Positions 1 through 8,786 of a DNA stretch of 64,000 nucleotides are shown here, piece after piece. Numbering within the stretch: position 1 is the stretch's first letter; each line of letters opens with the position of its first letter. The translations under genes were made by a program, and so were the position numbers. The notes under the pieces were generated by a model that saw nothing but the letters and a program-made list of their open reading frames with translations, was not told where the DNA came from and made no database searches. Source of the stretch: Paenibacillus daejeonensis DSM 15491 (GTDB lineage: Bacteria > Bacillota > Bacilli > Paenibacillales > Paenibacillaceae); the NCBI RefSeq assembly GCF_000378385.1, contig NZ_KB899659.1, positions 89,418 to 153,417 of the forward strand, written 5' to 3'.

Positions 1-29
1 TTCGAGGCTCCAGCGGTCTGTTTGGCCAC

Positions 30-56
30 AATAGGCGCATATATGGCCGTTAGAAA
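30..56 (+). repeat. Intergenic repeat unit, family A
   Basis: A core reading AATAGGCGCATATATGGCCG followed by TTAG. The same core, with variation, recurs at 80-94 joined to 1961-1974 and four times at 54445-54633. The CCGTTAG of this copy begins at 47. If the insertion sequence and one 5 bp target copy are removed, the next CCGTTAG begins exactly 50 bp later. Function unknown. Confidence 0.7.
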
Positions 57-94
57 TGATGAGCTACCTTTTCAGGGCAAATAAGCGTATATAT

Positions 95-109
95 GAGAGT
101 GTCGATTAA
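95..109 (+). repeat. Left terminal inverted repeat of the IS
   Basis: GAGAGTGTCGATTAA, exactly complementary to 1946-1960. Confidence 0.9.
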
Positions 110-177
110 TTCCGCGAAATCTATTAAATTATCACGTGTGTCCTCACCTGCGTGATAAAATAGTGATAACTTATAAA

Positions 178-1851
178 ATGGGGGCGTTTTGGTTGGCACA
201 GACGCGTTATAAGCAGTTGAATCAGATTTCATTTGCTGATCTGGAGGTGTACTCGGTGTTGCCCGAGCATCCCATCTGGAGTCGGGCGGCCGAAGTGCTG
301 GATTTCAGTTTTGCGGATGAAATCTGTGCGCCGCTCTATGCTTCGCGTGGACCCAAACCCTACGCCCCTTCGTTGAAACTGAAATTGCACCTGGTACAAC
401 GTTATTACAATCTCTCTGACCGCGCGATGGAAGAGCGGGTCATCGGTGATCTGTTCATCAAGCGTTTTCTGGGGCTTCCCGTCAGCTTCATAGGCTTCGA
501 TCACAGTACCATTGCGCTGGATCGGGAGCGGATGGGCTCGGATTTGTTCGACGCCTGTCATCACCACATCCTTGCGCAAGCCAAGCAGAAAGGCTTGTGG
601 GGAGGGGAAAAGGACGTCTGGCTCATTGACTCCTTTCACACAGACGGTCGTGTTCCTAGGCGCTCATCTTTCCGCCTCATCAAGCAGGCTGTGTTACGGG
701 TCATGAATCATCTCAAACGCGCGCATCCGCCCCTATATCGTCAATTGAACCTTGATCTAAAACTTGATGTGCTCTCCGATAAACTGCCAGCGACAGCTAC
801 CCCGGAGGACGTCGCCGCCTTGTACAGTCAGCTCGTTGTTTTTGCTTATGGGCTCCTGCATTGGTTTGAAAAACCGGCGATTCGCAAGCTATTCTGGTCG
901 TGGGAGAAACAGGATCGTCAACTTGAATCCCTCGTGCGTCAAGGAATTTTGTTTCGTATTCTCAACGAAAACACAATGCCCGAAGACCCTGAAGATCCGG
1001 AGCGTCCGTACGAGAAACGCCCACGCTCCAAGCGTCCGACCGACCGTCTTCTTAGCAGCGTGGACCCCGATGCGCGGGTCGCGAAGAAACGGGGTAAGAC
1101 GTATTTCGGTGATAAGACTCAAGTGTTGATGTCCACCGAACACGATATGGTGTTGCTTGCAGAACCGTTCCCTTGTAATGAGCATGATGGGCAAAGTTTA
1201 CCCGAGATCGTCGAGGCTGTATGGTACATTCATCGGGTGACGCCGGAAGCCGTAGTGGGTGATTCCGCGTACGGGTATGGTCGCCATCGACGAAGCTTTG
1301 CTAACGGGAGTATGAAGTTGGTGGCTCCCTTGCAGGCCGTCCACGACAATCCCAAAGGGTTATTCTCTAACAAACGTTTTACGTACGACAGCGAGGCGCA
1401 AACCATGACCTGTCCCGCAGGCATCGTGACGAGCAAGCATCATGACAACCGCCACTTAAAGGGCACGCAGTTCACCTTTCCGAAGCAGGCTTGCATGACA
1501 TGTACCTTGCGTGAATCTTGCACGACAAGCGCCTCTGGCCGAAGCATTTTCATCAGTGACTATTATGAAGAATTTCAAGCAGCCGAAGCTTTTAACGAGA
1601 CGGATGAAGGCAAACATTTACTCAAGCAGCGAAACGCCGTGGAACGCAAAATTAATGAAATGAAGAATGCGCAAGGTCTGGGTCAAGCACGCACCTGCTC
1701 AAGAGAAAGACGCCGCCGAGACGTTAAGCTCGTATGCATGGTCGTGAACCTGAAACAGTTCATTAAACAGGCGACAAACAAGTTGACCTTGGGGTTTGTT
1801 CGAAAACGGCCCCTTAGGCTTAGTGCGCCCTTTTCGGGAAAATTAGCCTAA
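178..1851 (+). CDS. IS1182-family transposase
   Basis: A DDE transposase of about 557 residues that would cut and paste the surrounding element. The N-terminal region (residues ~10-115) is the IS1182-type domain, ending near the GFDHSTIALDRERMG stretch. Candidate catalytic acids are in WLIDSFHTDG, in VVGDSAYGYG, and in NAVERKINEMKNAQG near the end. A cluster of cysteines (CPAG, ACMTCTLRESC) sits between the second and third acids, as in other members. ATG 178 is chosen because homology-like sequence begins there; the frame is open back to a GTG at 136, and no clear ribosome binding site marks either start, which is common for transposases. Confidence 0.88.
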   Translation: MGAFWLAQTRYKQLNQISFADLEVYSVLPEHPIWSRAAEVLDFSFADEICAPLYASRGPKPYAPSLKLKLHLVQRYYNLSDRAMEERVIGDLFIKRFLGLPVSFIGFDHSTIALDRERMGSDLFDACHHHILAQAKQKGLWGGEKDVWLIDSFHTDGRVPRRSSFRLIKQAVLRVMNHLKRAHPPLYRQLNLDLKLDVLSDKLPATATPEDVAALYSQLVVFAYGLLHWFEKPAIRKLFWSWEKQDRQLESLVRQGILFRILNENTMPEDPEDPERPYEKRPRSKRPTDRLLSSVDPDARVAKKRGKTYFGDKTQVLMSTEHDMVLLAEPFPCNEHDGQSLPEIVEAVWYIHRVTPEAVVGDSAYGYGRHRRSFANGSMKLVAPLQAVHDNPKGLFSNKRFTYDSEAQTMTCPAGIVTSKHHDNRHLKGTQFTFPKQACMTCTLRESCTTSASGRSIFISDYYEEFQAAEAFNETDEGKHLLKQRNAVERKINEMKNAQGLGQARTCSRERRRRDVKLVCMVVNLKQFIKQATNKLTLGFVRKRPLRLSAPFSGKLA

Positions 1852-1945
1852 CCGCAGGCTCGTAGCGACTACTGCAACTGCCTCTAAACTGTGGAAAAGC
1901 GCTAAAATGAAGCAACGGCGGCAGCAGAACTGCTTTACTCCATGT

Positions 1946-1960
1946 TTAATCGACACTCTC
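1946..1960 (+). repeat. Right terminal inverted repeat of the IS
   Basis: TTAATCGACACTCTC, the exact complement of 95-109. Confidence 0.9.
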
Positions 1961-2082
1961 TATATGGCCGTTAGCAGGGAGGGCAGCGAGGAGGCGCAGG
2001 GTAGGCAATGCCTAACAGTAGGTCGGCGGCTGGACAACCACCCTCCTCTGCTCTAACGGCCACCCCATGTCCGTTAGAATTC
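1961..2082. repeat. Family A repeat remnants right of the IS
   Basis: Gene-free. It begins with the second half of the unit split by the IS (TATATGGCCGTTAGC), then has an inverted copy (CTAACGGCCAC from 2053) and a further direct copy (ATGTCCGTTAGAATT, 2067-2081). The flanks GGCCGTTAGCAGGGAGGG and CCCTCCTCTGCTCTAACGGC are imperfect inverted repeats of each other, so the stretch between could fold. Confidence 0.55.
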
Positions 2083-2108
2083 CAACCGAAAACTTACGCT
2101 ATAATACC

Positions 2109-2146
2109 AAAAAAGCTACCCGGATGACTCATGACTCCGGGCAGCC
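2109..2146 (-). terminator. Terminator of the first stalk-protein gene
   Basis: On the minus strand a stem GCTGCCCGGA pairs with TCCGGGTAGC around a short loop and is followed by TTTTTT. It lies 26 bp past the stop at 2172. Confidence 0.85.
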
Positions 2147-2171
2147 TTCTTCTTTGCTAACTTAGGCTAGA

Positions 2172-3020
2172 TTATACCGCATCATTGCTGATGACTGTTA
2201 CGAAACCGTTAGCCTGCGCACGCTCAATGATGCCGCGAATCGCATCGGGACGCGCGTTGTCCAGCGCAAACCACTCGTTGCTAACTGTGTCGTGAACCAA
2301 ATACCCTGGCAGATCCTTAATCAGCTCCTCGGGAAAGCCCTGAACACGAGCATATAGCCCGAAGCCAGCCAGCTTCTTGCCGTCTTTGTCAACAAACTCA
2401 TAATCCGCAAACTGCTGGTAAGCACCGGGATTATCGATGAGAGCATGCCAAGCGTAATGCTCAGGCGCCTCTACCTTCTCCCCAAGGTGTTCAGTCAAGT
2501 AGTGATACAAGGCTTCCCGATTGGCTGAGCCATGAATATCTTGTACCACTCCGCCCATGATCATCCGATACTCATAGAGCAGCGAGGCAACGGGTACTCC
2601 GTCAATCTTAAGTGACGGGGCTTGTACACTTACCTGGCCGTCTTTATAATTCACACCCGCTCCAAAAGCTTCGGCAATCAAACGAATCGGTACCAGCAAG
2701 CGATCATTGGACAGATATGGCTTGGCATCCACCTGCAGCGGAGCGCCGTTTTTCATCACTTTGCCATCTGCTAATGACAACGTGATCTTCAAATCGTTTT
2801 TGGTCAACGTCACCTGACCAGTTGTCCAATCGACAGTAGCCCCCAGATTCTCGCTGATGACGCGAAGCGGCACCATTAGTCGGTCATTTTTCATCTCAGG
2901 CTTTACTTCTGAAGTCAGAGTCACGCCATCGATTTGGATCGGATAGGTAGCAGCAAAAGCTGTAGCAGAAGACAGCGCCAGCGATGCGGCAAGCGTAAGG
3001 GATAGGATTGTTTTTTTCAT
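2172..3020 (-). CDS. Secreted copper amine oxidase N-terminal (stalk) domain protein
   Basis: A 282-residue exported protein. Residues 1-24 are a signal peptide ending AFA. Two stalk repeats follow (about 28-75 and 85-135), each with the hallmark phrases DRLMVPLRVISENLGA and DRLLVPIRLIAEAFGA. The C-terminal half (about 140-282) is not recognised. The domain family is abundant in Paenibacillus cell-surface proteins and is thought to be structural, not catalytic; no copper chemistry is implied. The start has a ribosome binding site (AAGGAGTGACC). It is a full-length paralogue of the upstream gene 3099-3950 and lies 78 bp behind it, so the pair looks like a tandem duplication. Confidence 0.85.
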   Translation of the reverse strand: MKKTILSLTLAASLALSSATAFAATYPIQIDGVTLTSEVKPEMKNDRLMVPLRVISENLGATVDWTTGQVTLTKNDLKITLSLADGKVMKNGAPLQVDAKPYLSNDRLLVPIRLIAEAFGAGVNYKDGQVSVQAPSLKIDGVPVASLLYEYRMIMGGVVQDIHGSANREALYHYLTEHLGEKVEAPEHYAWHALIDNPGAYQQFADYEFVDKDGKKLAGFGLYARVQGFPEELIKDLPGYLVHDTVSNEWFALDNARPDAIRGIIERAQANGFVTVISNDAV

Positions 3021-3098
3021 GTGAGGGTCACTCCTTGGCTAGATTTGGTTGTTTCATTCCCTAATCTAGACGTTGGAGGACCACCTGAGGTTGCATAC

Positions 3099-3950
3099 TT
3101 ATGGCATAGTACTGCTTATAAGACTAACCAGTCCTTGGTCTGCAGCCCGATCGCTGATTGTGTAAATATCCTCAAGAGCCGTGTGACTGAAGGCATACCA
3201 CCTGTCGGCCTGGACATCGTGTAACCGGAACTCTCTTTGCTCGGAAGATCCGATGCCATCTAAACTGTCGTGGTAAATATCATATTGGGCTAACGATTCC
3301 CCATGGGTATCTAGAAACCGCAGTTGCAGTGTCTTTTTAAAGGCTCCTTGAATACTTAAATTAGGACTCCAGGAATACTCCGTTGGAGCAGCAACTGCCG
3401 CGGACGTGTTCCCCTTTAACACATGATACATGGCAGAGAGGTGAACATTGCCTGAGATGTGCTCAACAGTCCCGCCGAACGTATACTGGTACTCCTTTTC
3501 AATGATCTTTACCTGTCTGCCTTCAATAAAAAGTGGCGCACTGTACAGATGAACCATGCCCTTCTCATAATGCACCTTGGCTCCAAAAGTCTCGGCAATG
3601 ACCCGGAGAGGGACGTAGATCCTGCCATTCTTAAGGTAAGGCTTGACGTCCAGCACGTAAGGGGCTCCGTTTTTGGAAGCATTCAATTGGTTGACCCTCA
3701 GTTGGAGGAGCACGTTATAGTTGGTAATGGTAGCTGTGCCGTTGGACCACTTGACATCCGCCCCCAGATACTCGCTGATCACGCGGATTGGCACCATCGT
3801 CCGGCCCTTCTTCACTTCTGGCTTAACATCCGACACCACACCTACGCCATCAATGATGATGCCATATTCAGTGGCAGATAAGGCTGGCGAGGCCCCGCAC
3901 AGGAACAGCACAGTCATCATCAACATTAACGCTCTCTTCATACTCAACAT
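3099..3950 (-). CDS. Secreted stalk-domain protein, tandem paralogue
   Basis: A 283-residue protein with a signal peptide (residues 1-26, ending ALSA) and two copper amine oxidase N-terminal repeats (GRTMVPIRVISEYLGA and GRIYVPLRVIAETFGA). The C-terminal half is collinear with that of the downstream neighbour (for example LHDVQADRWYAF here, VHDTVSNEWFAL there), so the similarity runs the whole length. ATG 3950 is supported by AGGAGG seven bases upstream. Probably surface-located; no enzymatic residues are evident. Confidence 0.82.
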   Translation of the reverse strand: MLSMKRALMLMMTVLFLCGASPALSATEYGIIIDGVGVVSDVKPEVKKGRTMVPIRVISEYLGADVKWSNGTATITNYNVLLQLRVNQLNASKNGAPYVLDVKPYLKNGRIYVPLRVIAETFGAKVHYEKGMVHLYSAPLFIEGRQVKIIEKEYQYTFGGTVEHISGNVHLSAMYHVLKGNTSAAVAAPTEYSWSPNLSIQGAFKKTLQLRFLDTHGESLAQYDIYHDSLDGIGSSEQREFRLHDVQADRWYAFSHTALEDIYTISDRAADQGLVSLISSTMP

Positions 3951-3967
3951 TCCACATCCTCCTAAAA

Positions 3968-4000
3968 GTTTTCCGAAGGAAAACTCACTTCGGAAGCATA
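3968..4000 (+). repeat. Hairpin plus 14-mer element, short copy (family D)
   Basis: A perfect hairpin GTTTTCC-gaa-GGAAAAC is followed by ACTTCGGAAGCATA. The same 14-mer, again directly after a hairpin, occurs at 38221-38234. The copy lies just upstream of the stalk gene start. Confidence 0.6.
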
Positions 4001-4066
4001 GACTACATCTTCCATAATAAGACGGTAGTAACAGAAAATAGTTGCGCGAGTGTTACCAAGAAGCAC

Positions 4067-4100
4067 AAAAAAACCACTCCATGGTCATCCATGAAGTGGT
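4067..4100 (-). terminator. Terminator of the cyd operon
   Basis: The minus strand reads ACCACTTCATGG-atga-CCATGGAGTGGT followed by seven T. It is about 155 bp past the cydC stop; no gene lies between. Confidence 0.85.
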
Positions 4101-4254
4101 CTCCAAATAGAGGGAAATCATCAGCTTGCTTCGTTAACGCCTGTGACACGACCTTAGATGGCAAAACACATCACTCTAAAAACCATACGCCGTTAAGGCT
4201 GGCTGGCAAGCGTTAGCGAAGGATGGGCACTGTTGAAGCAGGAGCCCCCGCTCA

Positions 4255-5976
4255 TTACCCGCCCTCCACGACCTCACGTTCAATTTGTTTCATCTCGTAG
4301 AAGTATCCGCGGCGTGCCATTAGCTCGTCGTAGGTGCCTGCTTCGACCACTTGGCCTTGTTCAAGCACAATGATTTGGTCCATGGTCTCCAGACCAGCGA
4401 GGCGGTGGCGAATCCAGATCATCGTGTCGTCTTGTCCAATCGTGTTCACCACATCGTTCACCTGCTGCTCGGTGACCGCATCCAGCGAGGATGTCGGCTC
4501 ATCCAGCAGCCACAGCCGGCCGCCCTTCAGGATGGCACGTGCCAACGCAAGACGCTGTTTCTCCCCGTCAGAGAGATTCTCGCCTTTCTCGAATACCGGG
4601 TCGTTCAAGCCTTTGGCTGCCAGCTTGACTTGGGATAGCACACTCTCCATAACCTCGTCGCTCAGCGATGCATCACTCATCTGCAGATTATCGCGGATCG
4701 CACCGCGGAAAAAATGATTGTGCTGCAAGACGACGCGGCTATGTGCCCAAATGCTCTCTTCATGCAGCTCAGTAGTGGCAATCCCATTCAACCGGATCTC
4801 ACCGTGCGTTGGCAGATGCAGCTTCAGAATCAGCTCCAGAATCGTCGTCTTGCCGGCCCCACTAGGTCCGACAATCGCCGTCTTGGACCCTGCCGGGATC
4901 TCCAGGTTCACACCGCGCAGGGTTGGACGCCACGCTTCGTCCGGCTGATAGGTTACATCGCGTAGGCTGATCGCTACCGGCCCCTCAGTTGCCAACGTAC
5001 CGCTCGGCTGAGGCGGACCTGCGTCCACTTCATCTACAGTCTCGGCCAAGCGGCGGGCGGCATGCTCACTGTCCAGCTTGTAAGAAGGCAAATTCGCCAC
5101 TCCAGCTGCTTCTTCAAACATCGTCTGCGCCACCAGCACCAGCATCGCGAGGAAGACGCCTGCTAACTCTCCTTGCGTAATCAGATACGCACCAAGTGCA
5201 AGAACGCCCCAGGATACGGCATGCGTCAAAAACGCATGAGCGGATTGGCCAACCAGCAAGTTGCCTGCTGCCTTTTGCTGTGACCGTGCCAGCTCATCCG
5301 ACGCGAGCTGCAACTGCTCCTCTCGCATCTCCAACTGGCCGTATACCTTCAAATCCCGGTAGCCGTAGAGCAGCTCCGTAACCTCTGTTGAGAGTGCAGC
5401 CCGCTGCAGCCGCACCTGCCTGTAGACCTCGCGCTGACCAAGCAGCGCCAACGACGGGAGCAGGATCGCAGCTGCCAGCATAGCCAGAACCAGCAACAGG
5501 GCCACCCAGATCGAGAAAGCGGCGGCGAACACAATCGTCGCCAGAAACACCAAGACAAGAATAACGGGCGGGTAAGCTACCCGCAGAAAATAATGCTGCA
5601 GGCTCTCCACGTCCCCAACGATGCGGGCCAGCAAATCGCCGCTACGCTGTTTGTTGAAGATTCTCGGGGTTAGGGGAGCCAGCTTGGCAAAAAACGACGT
5701 CCGCAGTCGGCTCAGCATCGAGAACGTAGCCCGGTGCGAGAACAAGCGCTCACCGTACCGGCTTGCGGCTCTAATGATACCTAGAATCTTCACGAGTGAG
5801 GTGAGGACAATCAACGTATAGAGCGGCGGCAGAAATGCGGCCTGTGAGATCATATAGCCGCTGGCCGCGAACAAGCCGACCCCGCCGATCCCTGCTATAA
5901 AACCACAGAGGATGGCAATCAGGATGTCCTTGCGCTCATGCAGCATGGCCCGAGCCATAACCGACCATTCGCTCAT
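4255..5976 (-). CDS. cydC: Thiol reductant ABC exporter subunit CydC
   Basis: A 573-residue half-transporter that partners CydD to export cysteine/glutathione-type thiols needed for cytochrome bd assembly. Residues ~1-300 form the six-helix membrane domain (LFAASGYMISQAAF, SRYGERLFSHR are typical). Residues ~330-570 are the ATPase, with Walker A GPSGAGKTT, signature LSDGEKQRLALARA and Walker B LWLLDEPTSSLD. The switch histidine region reads MIWIRHRLAG. It overlaps cydD by 4 bp (ATGA) and is the last gene of the operon. The ribosome binding site is GGGAGGTGG. Confidence 0.92.
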   Translation of the reverse strand: MSEWSVMARAMLHERKDILIAILCGFIAGIGGVGLFAASGYMISQAAFLPPLYTLIVLTSLVKILGIIRAASRYGERLFSHRATFSMLSRLRTSFFAKLAPLTPRIFNKQRSGDLLARIVGDVESLQHYFLRVAYPPVILVLVFLATIVFAAAFSIWVALLLVLAMLAAAILLPSLALLGQREVYRQVRLQRAALSTEVTELLYGYRDLKVYGQLEMREEQLQLASDELARSQQKAAGNLLVGQSAHAFLTHAVSWGVLALGAYLITQGELAGVFLAMLVLVAQTMFEEAAGVANLPSYKLDSEHAARRLAETVDEVDAGPPQPSGTLATEGPVAISLRDVTYQPDEAWRPTLRGVNLEIPAGSKTAIVGPSGAGKTTILELILKLHLPTHGEIRLNGIATTELHEESIWAHSRVVLQHNHFFRGAIRDNLQMSDASLSDEVMESVLSQVKLAAKGLNDPVFEKGENLSDGEKQRLALARAILKGGRLWLLDEPTSSLDAVTEQQVNDVVNTIGQDDTMIWIRHRLAGLETMDQIIVLEQGQVVEAGTYDELMARRGYFYEMKQIEREVVEGG

Positions 5977-7757
5977 CGAAAACCACCTCCCTGATGGAGA
6001 TTGACCATCTCGGCATATTGTGGCAGCCGCTTAGCTAGTTCCTCATGCGTGCCGCTATCGATTAACTGCCCCTGTTCCATGAAGAGAATCCGGTCTGCCC
6101 CACGGATCGTATGCAGTCGATGAGCGACTGTGATCATGGTGGCCCCTTGGGACAGCTCAGTGATCGAGCGCTGCAGCACACGTTCGGTATGCAGGTCCAG
6201 TCCTACGGTGGGTTCATCGAACAACAGCAGAGCAGGCCGGTTCAGGAAAGCCCGGGCAAGTGCCAGTCTCTGCTTCTCTCCACCAGACAGTCCGCGTCCT
6301 CCCTCACCTACCGGCGTATCCAGCCCGTGTTCCATCTCCTCGATTAACGGTGCCAGTCCGGCCTCCTCTGCAGCCTGCTTAATCGCTTCGCGGCTAGATT
6401 CGCGACGGGCCCCGATCGCAATATTCTCTGCTATGGTACCCGAGAAGATATAGGGGTGCTGTGTAATGTAGCTCATCTGTCCGAACCATTCAGCCTCTGA
6501 ATATTCCTGGAGCGGCACTCCATTGATGAGCAATTCACCCGAACCCGGACGCAACAATCCAGTAATCAGATGCAGCAGTGTGGTCTTGCCCGATCCACTG
6601 CTACCTACGATCGCTACATGCTCGCCACTGCCAATGGTCACGCCTCCCGCATGCAAGCTGAACCCTTCTGCACCATAGCGGAAGCTCACATCTGCAAGCG
6701 CGATGGATGGTGGTCCTGCATCCAGCGAATGGCTCTTTTCCGCCAAACCCGCTTCAGACACACCCAGCTCAGCTTGATCATCTGCACTAACGCTGTCCTG
6801 CAGCAGCTCCTCCACCTTCTTCACCGCCCCCATACTCGTGCGGCCGCTATGGAAGGCTGTGCCGAGGTTTTTAATCGCACTATAAAATTCAGGCACTAAC
6901 AGCAAGATAAAAAAAGCCGTCCCGAAGGAAAGCGTCTTGTAGATGAGCATCTGAAACGCGAGATCAAGTGCAATGACCCCGATGCTCAGCATGACAATCA
7001 GCTCCAGCATAAAGGTATTCGTGAAGGCGACCCGGAGAATGCCCATCGTTGCATCACGGAATCCAAGCGAGCTCCGCTCAATATCTTGCTCCTGACGCTT
7101 CACCTTGCCGAATATCTTGAGCGTAACCAGACCTTGCAGCGCGTCGAGAAATGTGCCGGAGAATTCAGCCAGCTGGGCGAACTTCTCCTCGGATTTGGTC
7201 TTCGTACGGAGACCTACCAGTATCATGAAGATCGGAATGAAGGGCGCGGTCAGCAGCATGATCAGTCCCGAGTGCCAATGTTGAGTGAAGACAACGATCA
7301 GGAGCATGAGCGGGATAAAAGCCGTCTCTGCCATGCGCGGGATGTATTGGCTGTAGTAGCTGTCTGCTTCATCGACTGCGTCCATCACAAGACTTACCTT
7401 GCCGCCTGTTTGTCCGCTTAAGGAAGCCGGCACCGTAGCATGAGCCAGGTGCCGGATTGCTTTGCCGCGGATGGTTGATTTGGCTCTGGCCGACAGAAAC
7501 TGTCCGATCCGTCCGTTGCCATAGAAACTGAGTGAACGCAAGATGATAACGGCCAGCAAGGCAGCCAGCATGGCAGTCACCGCTTGGACCGTTGCTTCCT
7601 GAACAAACACCCGGTTCACAATGGTGGAGATAAAGGCGGCCTGAGCGATGATAGCCGCACCTGCGATCAGGGAGAACACCCCGAGCAGAAGACGAGCTGT
7701 TCGGTACGGGGCAATCGCTTGGGTTAACAAGCTGGAGCCACGGGATCTTCTACTCAT
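5973..7757 (-). CDS. cydD: Thiol reductant ABC exporter subunit CydD
   Basis: A 594-residue half-transporter, partner of CydC. The membrane domain covers about residues 20-330. The ATPase domain carries GSSGSGKTT, signature LSGGEKQRLALARAF, LLLFDEPTVGLD and the switch phrase TVAHRLHT. The order cydA-cydB-cydD-cydC matches Bacillales operons, where the third and fourth genes have been named in either order. AAAGGAGG precedes the ATG by nine bases; the gap after cydB is 15 bp. Confidence 0.92.
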   Translation of the reverse strand: MSRRSRGSSLLTQAIAPYRTARLLLGVFSLIAGAAIIAQAAFISTIVNRVFVQEATVQAVTAMLAALLAVIILRSLSFYGNGRIGQFLSARAKSTIRGKAIRHLAHATVPASLSGQTGGKVSLVMDAVDEADSYYSQYIPRMAETAFIPLMLLIVVFTQHWHSGLIMLLTAPFIPIFMILVGLRTKTKSEEKFAQLAEFSGTFLDALQGLVTLKIFGKVKRQEQDIERSSLGFRDATMGILRVAFTNTFMLELIVMLSIGVIALDLAFQMLIYKTLSFGTAFFILLLVPEFYSAIKNLGTAFHSGRTSMGAVKKVEELLQDSVSADDQAELGVSEAGLAEKSHSLDAGPPSIALADVSFRYGAEGFSLHAGGVTIGSGEHVAIVGSSGSGKTTLLHLITGLLRPGSGELLINGVPLQEYSEAEWFGQMSYITQHPYIFSGTIAENIAIGARRESSREAIKQAAEEAGLAPLIEEMEHGLDTPVGEGGRGLSGGEKQRLALARAFLNRPALLLFDEPTVGLDLHTERVLQRSITELSQGATMITVAHRLHTIRGADRILFMEQGQLIDSGTHEELAKRLPQYAEMVNLHQGGGFR

Positions 7758-7772
7758 GCCGCTTCGCCTCCT

Positions 7773-8786
7773 TTATTTTTTGCCTTTTACATAATCTGCA
7801 TCAAACAGGAACAGCTTAAACACCAGAATCAGCGATGGAATTAACAGACACAGACCGCCGATAAAGGCGATAACCAGCGCAATCCCCATCGACTCGTGCG
7901 TGGCTCCTTCCTGAATCGTAATATACGGATCCAGGATGAACGGGTAATGCCCGATACCATACGCGAAAAACGCGCAGAAGAATTGCAGCATGACGCTAAT
8001 GAAAGCCAAACCGTATCGGCGGCCACTGTAGAGCAGCCACATCGATAGCATAAAGAACGCAACGGATAATCCCAGCAGCCACCACATCTCCATCATGTTG
8101 GCAGCATGTCGTTCATTATGCTGACTGAGAAAGATAAAGGCCGTCAGGGCCGCAATAATCGTCGGTGTACTCCAGAACAACGCGTACGATCGCAGTAGCT
8201 TCAATGCAGGCTGATCATCCGCGCGGGAAGCATAGAACGTCAGGAACGTCGCACTGATGAACAAGACGGATACGATGGCCAAGGCAACGATACTCCAGGA
8301 CAGCGGACTGGTGAAGAGTGTTAGATACTCCAGTGACACCCGGCCACTCTCTTCCACGATAAATCCACCCTCCGACAGCGTCAGGGCTACGGACAAGGAT
8401 GCGGGAATGAGCAAGCCGGTCGCGCCGTACAAGAACAGATAGAGCGTATTGTCCTTGGAGCCATAGTTCTCAAACGCATAGAACGAACCGCGGATCGCCA
8501 GCAGGATGATCGCGATACTGCCGGGAATCAGCAAGGATGAGCCATAATAGTACGCTGTATCCGGGAAGAAGCCCACGATGCCAACGAAGAAGAAAACAAA
8601 GAATACATTCGTAATCTCCCATACAGGAGACAAGTAACGAGAAATTAGACGGTTGATTAAATGGTCCTGCTTGGTCACCCGGGCAAAGTAAGCGAAGAAG
8701 CCGGCGCCAAAATCAATCGACGCCACAATCAGGTAACCGTAGAGAAAGATCCACAGGACAGTGATTCCGATCAGTTCATAACTCAT
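7773..8786 (-). CDS. cydB: Cytochrome bd ubiquinol oxidase subunit II
   Basis: A 337-residue integral membrane protein with about eight hydrophobic segments, the second subunit of the cytochrome bd oxidase that reduces O2 to water at low oxygen tension. The N-terminal phrase DFGAGFFAYFAR and SPVWEITNVFFVFFFVG match CydB proteins. The start overlaps the cydA stop by 4 bp (ATGA), so translation is likely coupled. Confidence 0.92.
   Translation of the reverse strand: MSYELIGITVLWIFLYGYLIVASIDFGAGFFAYFARVTKQDHLINRLISRYLSPVWEITNVFFVFFFVGIVGFFPDTAYYYGSSLLIPGSIAIILLAIRGSFYAFENYGSKDNTLYLFLYGATGLLIPASLSVALTLSEGGFIVEESGRVSLEYLTLFTSPLSWSIVALAIVSVLFISATFLTFYASRADDQPALKLLRSYALFWSTPTIIAALTAFIFLSQHNERHAANMMEMWWLLGLSVAFFMLSMWLLYSGRRYGLAFISVMLQFFCAFFAYGIGHYPFILDPYITIQEGATHESMGIALVIAFIGGLCLLIPSLILVFKLFLFDADYVKGKK

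Larger units (their letters stand above)
95..1960 (+). mobile_element. IS1182-like insertion sequence, complete
   Basis: The element is 1866 bp, bounded by perfect 15 bp inverted repeats (GAGAGTGTCGATTAA at the left and its complement at the right) and contains one transposase ORF. The bases TATAT directly flank both ends (90-94 and 1961-1965), consistent with a 5 bp target duplication, although the AT-rich target makes the exact length uncertain. Intact ends and an open transposase suggest a recent, possibly active copy. It interrupts an intergenic repeat unit, not a gene. Confidence 0.88.
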
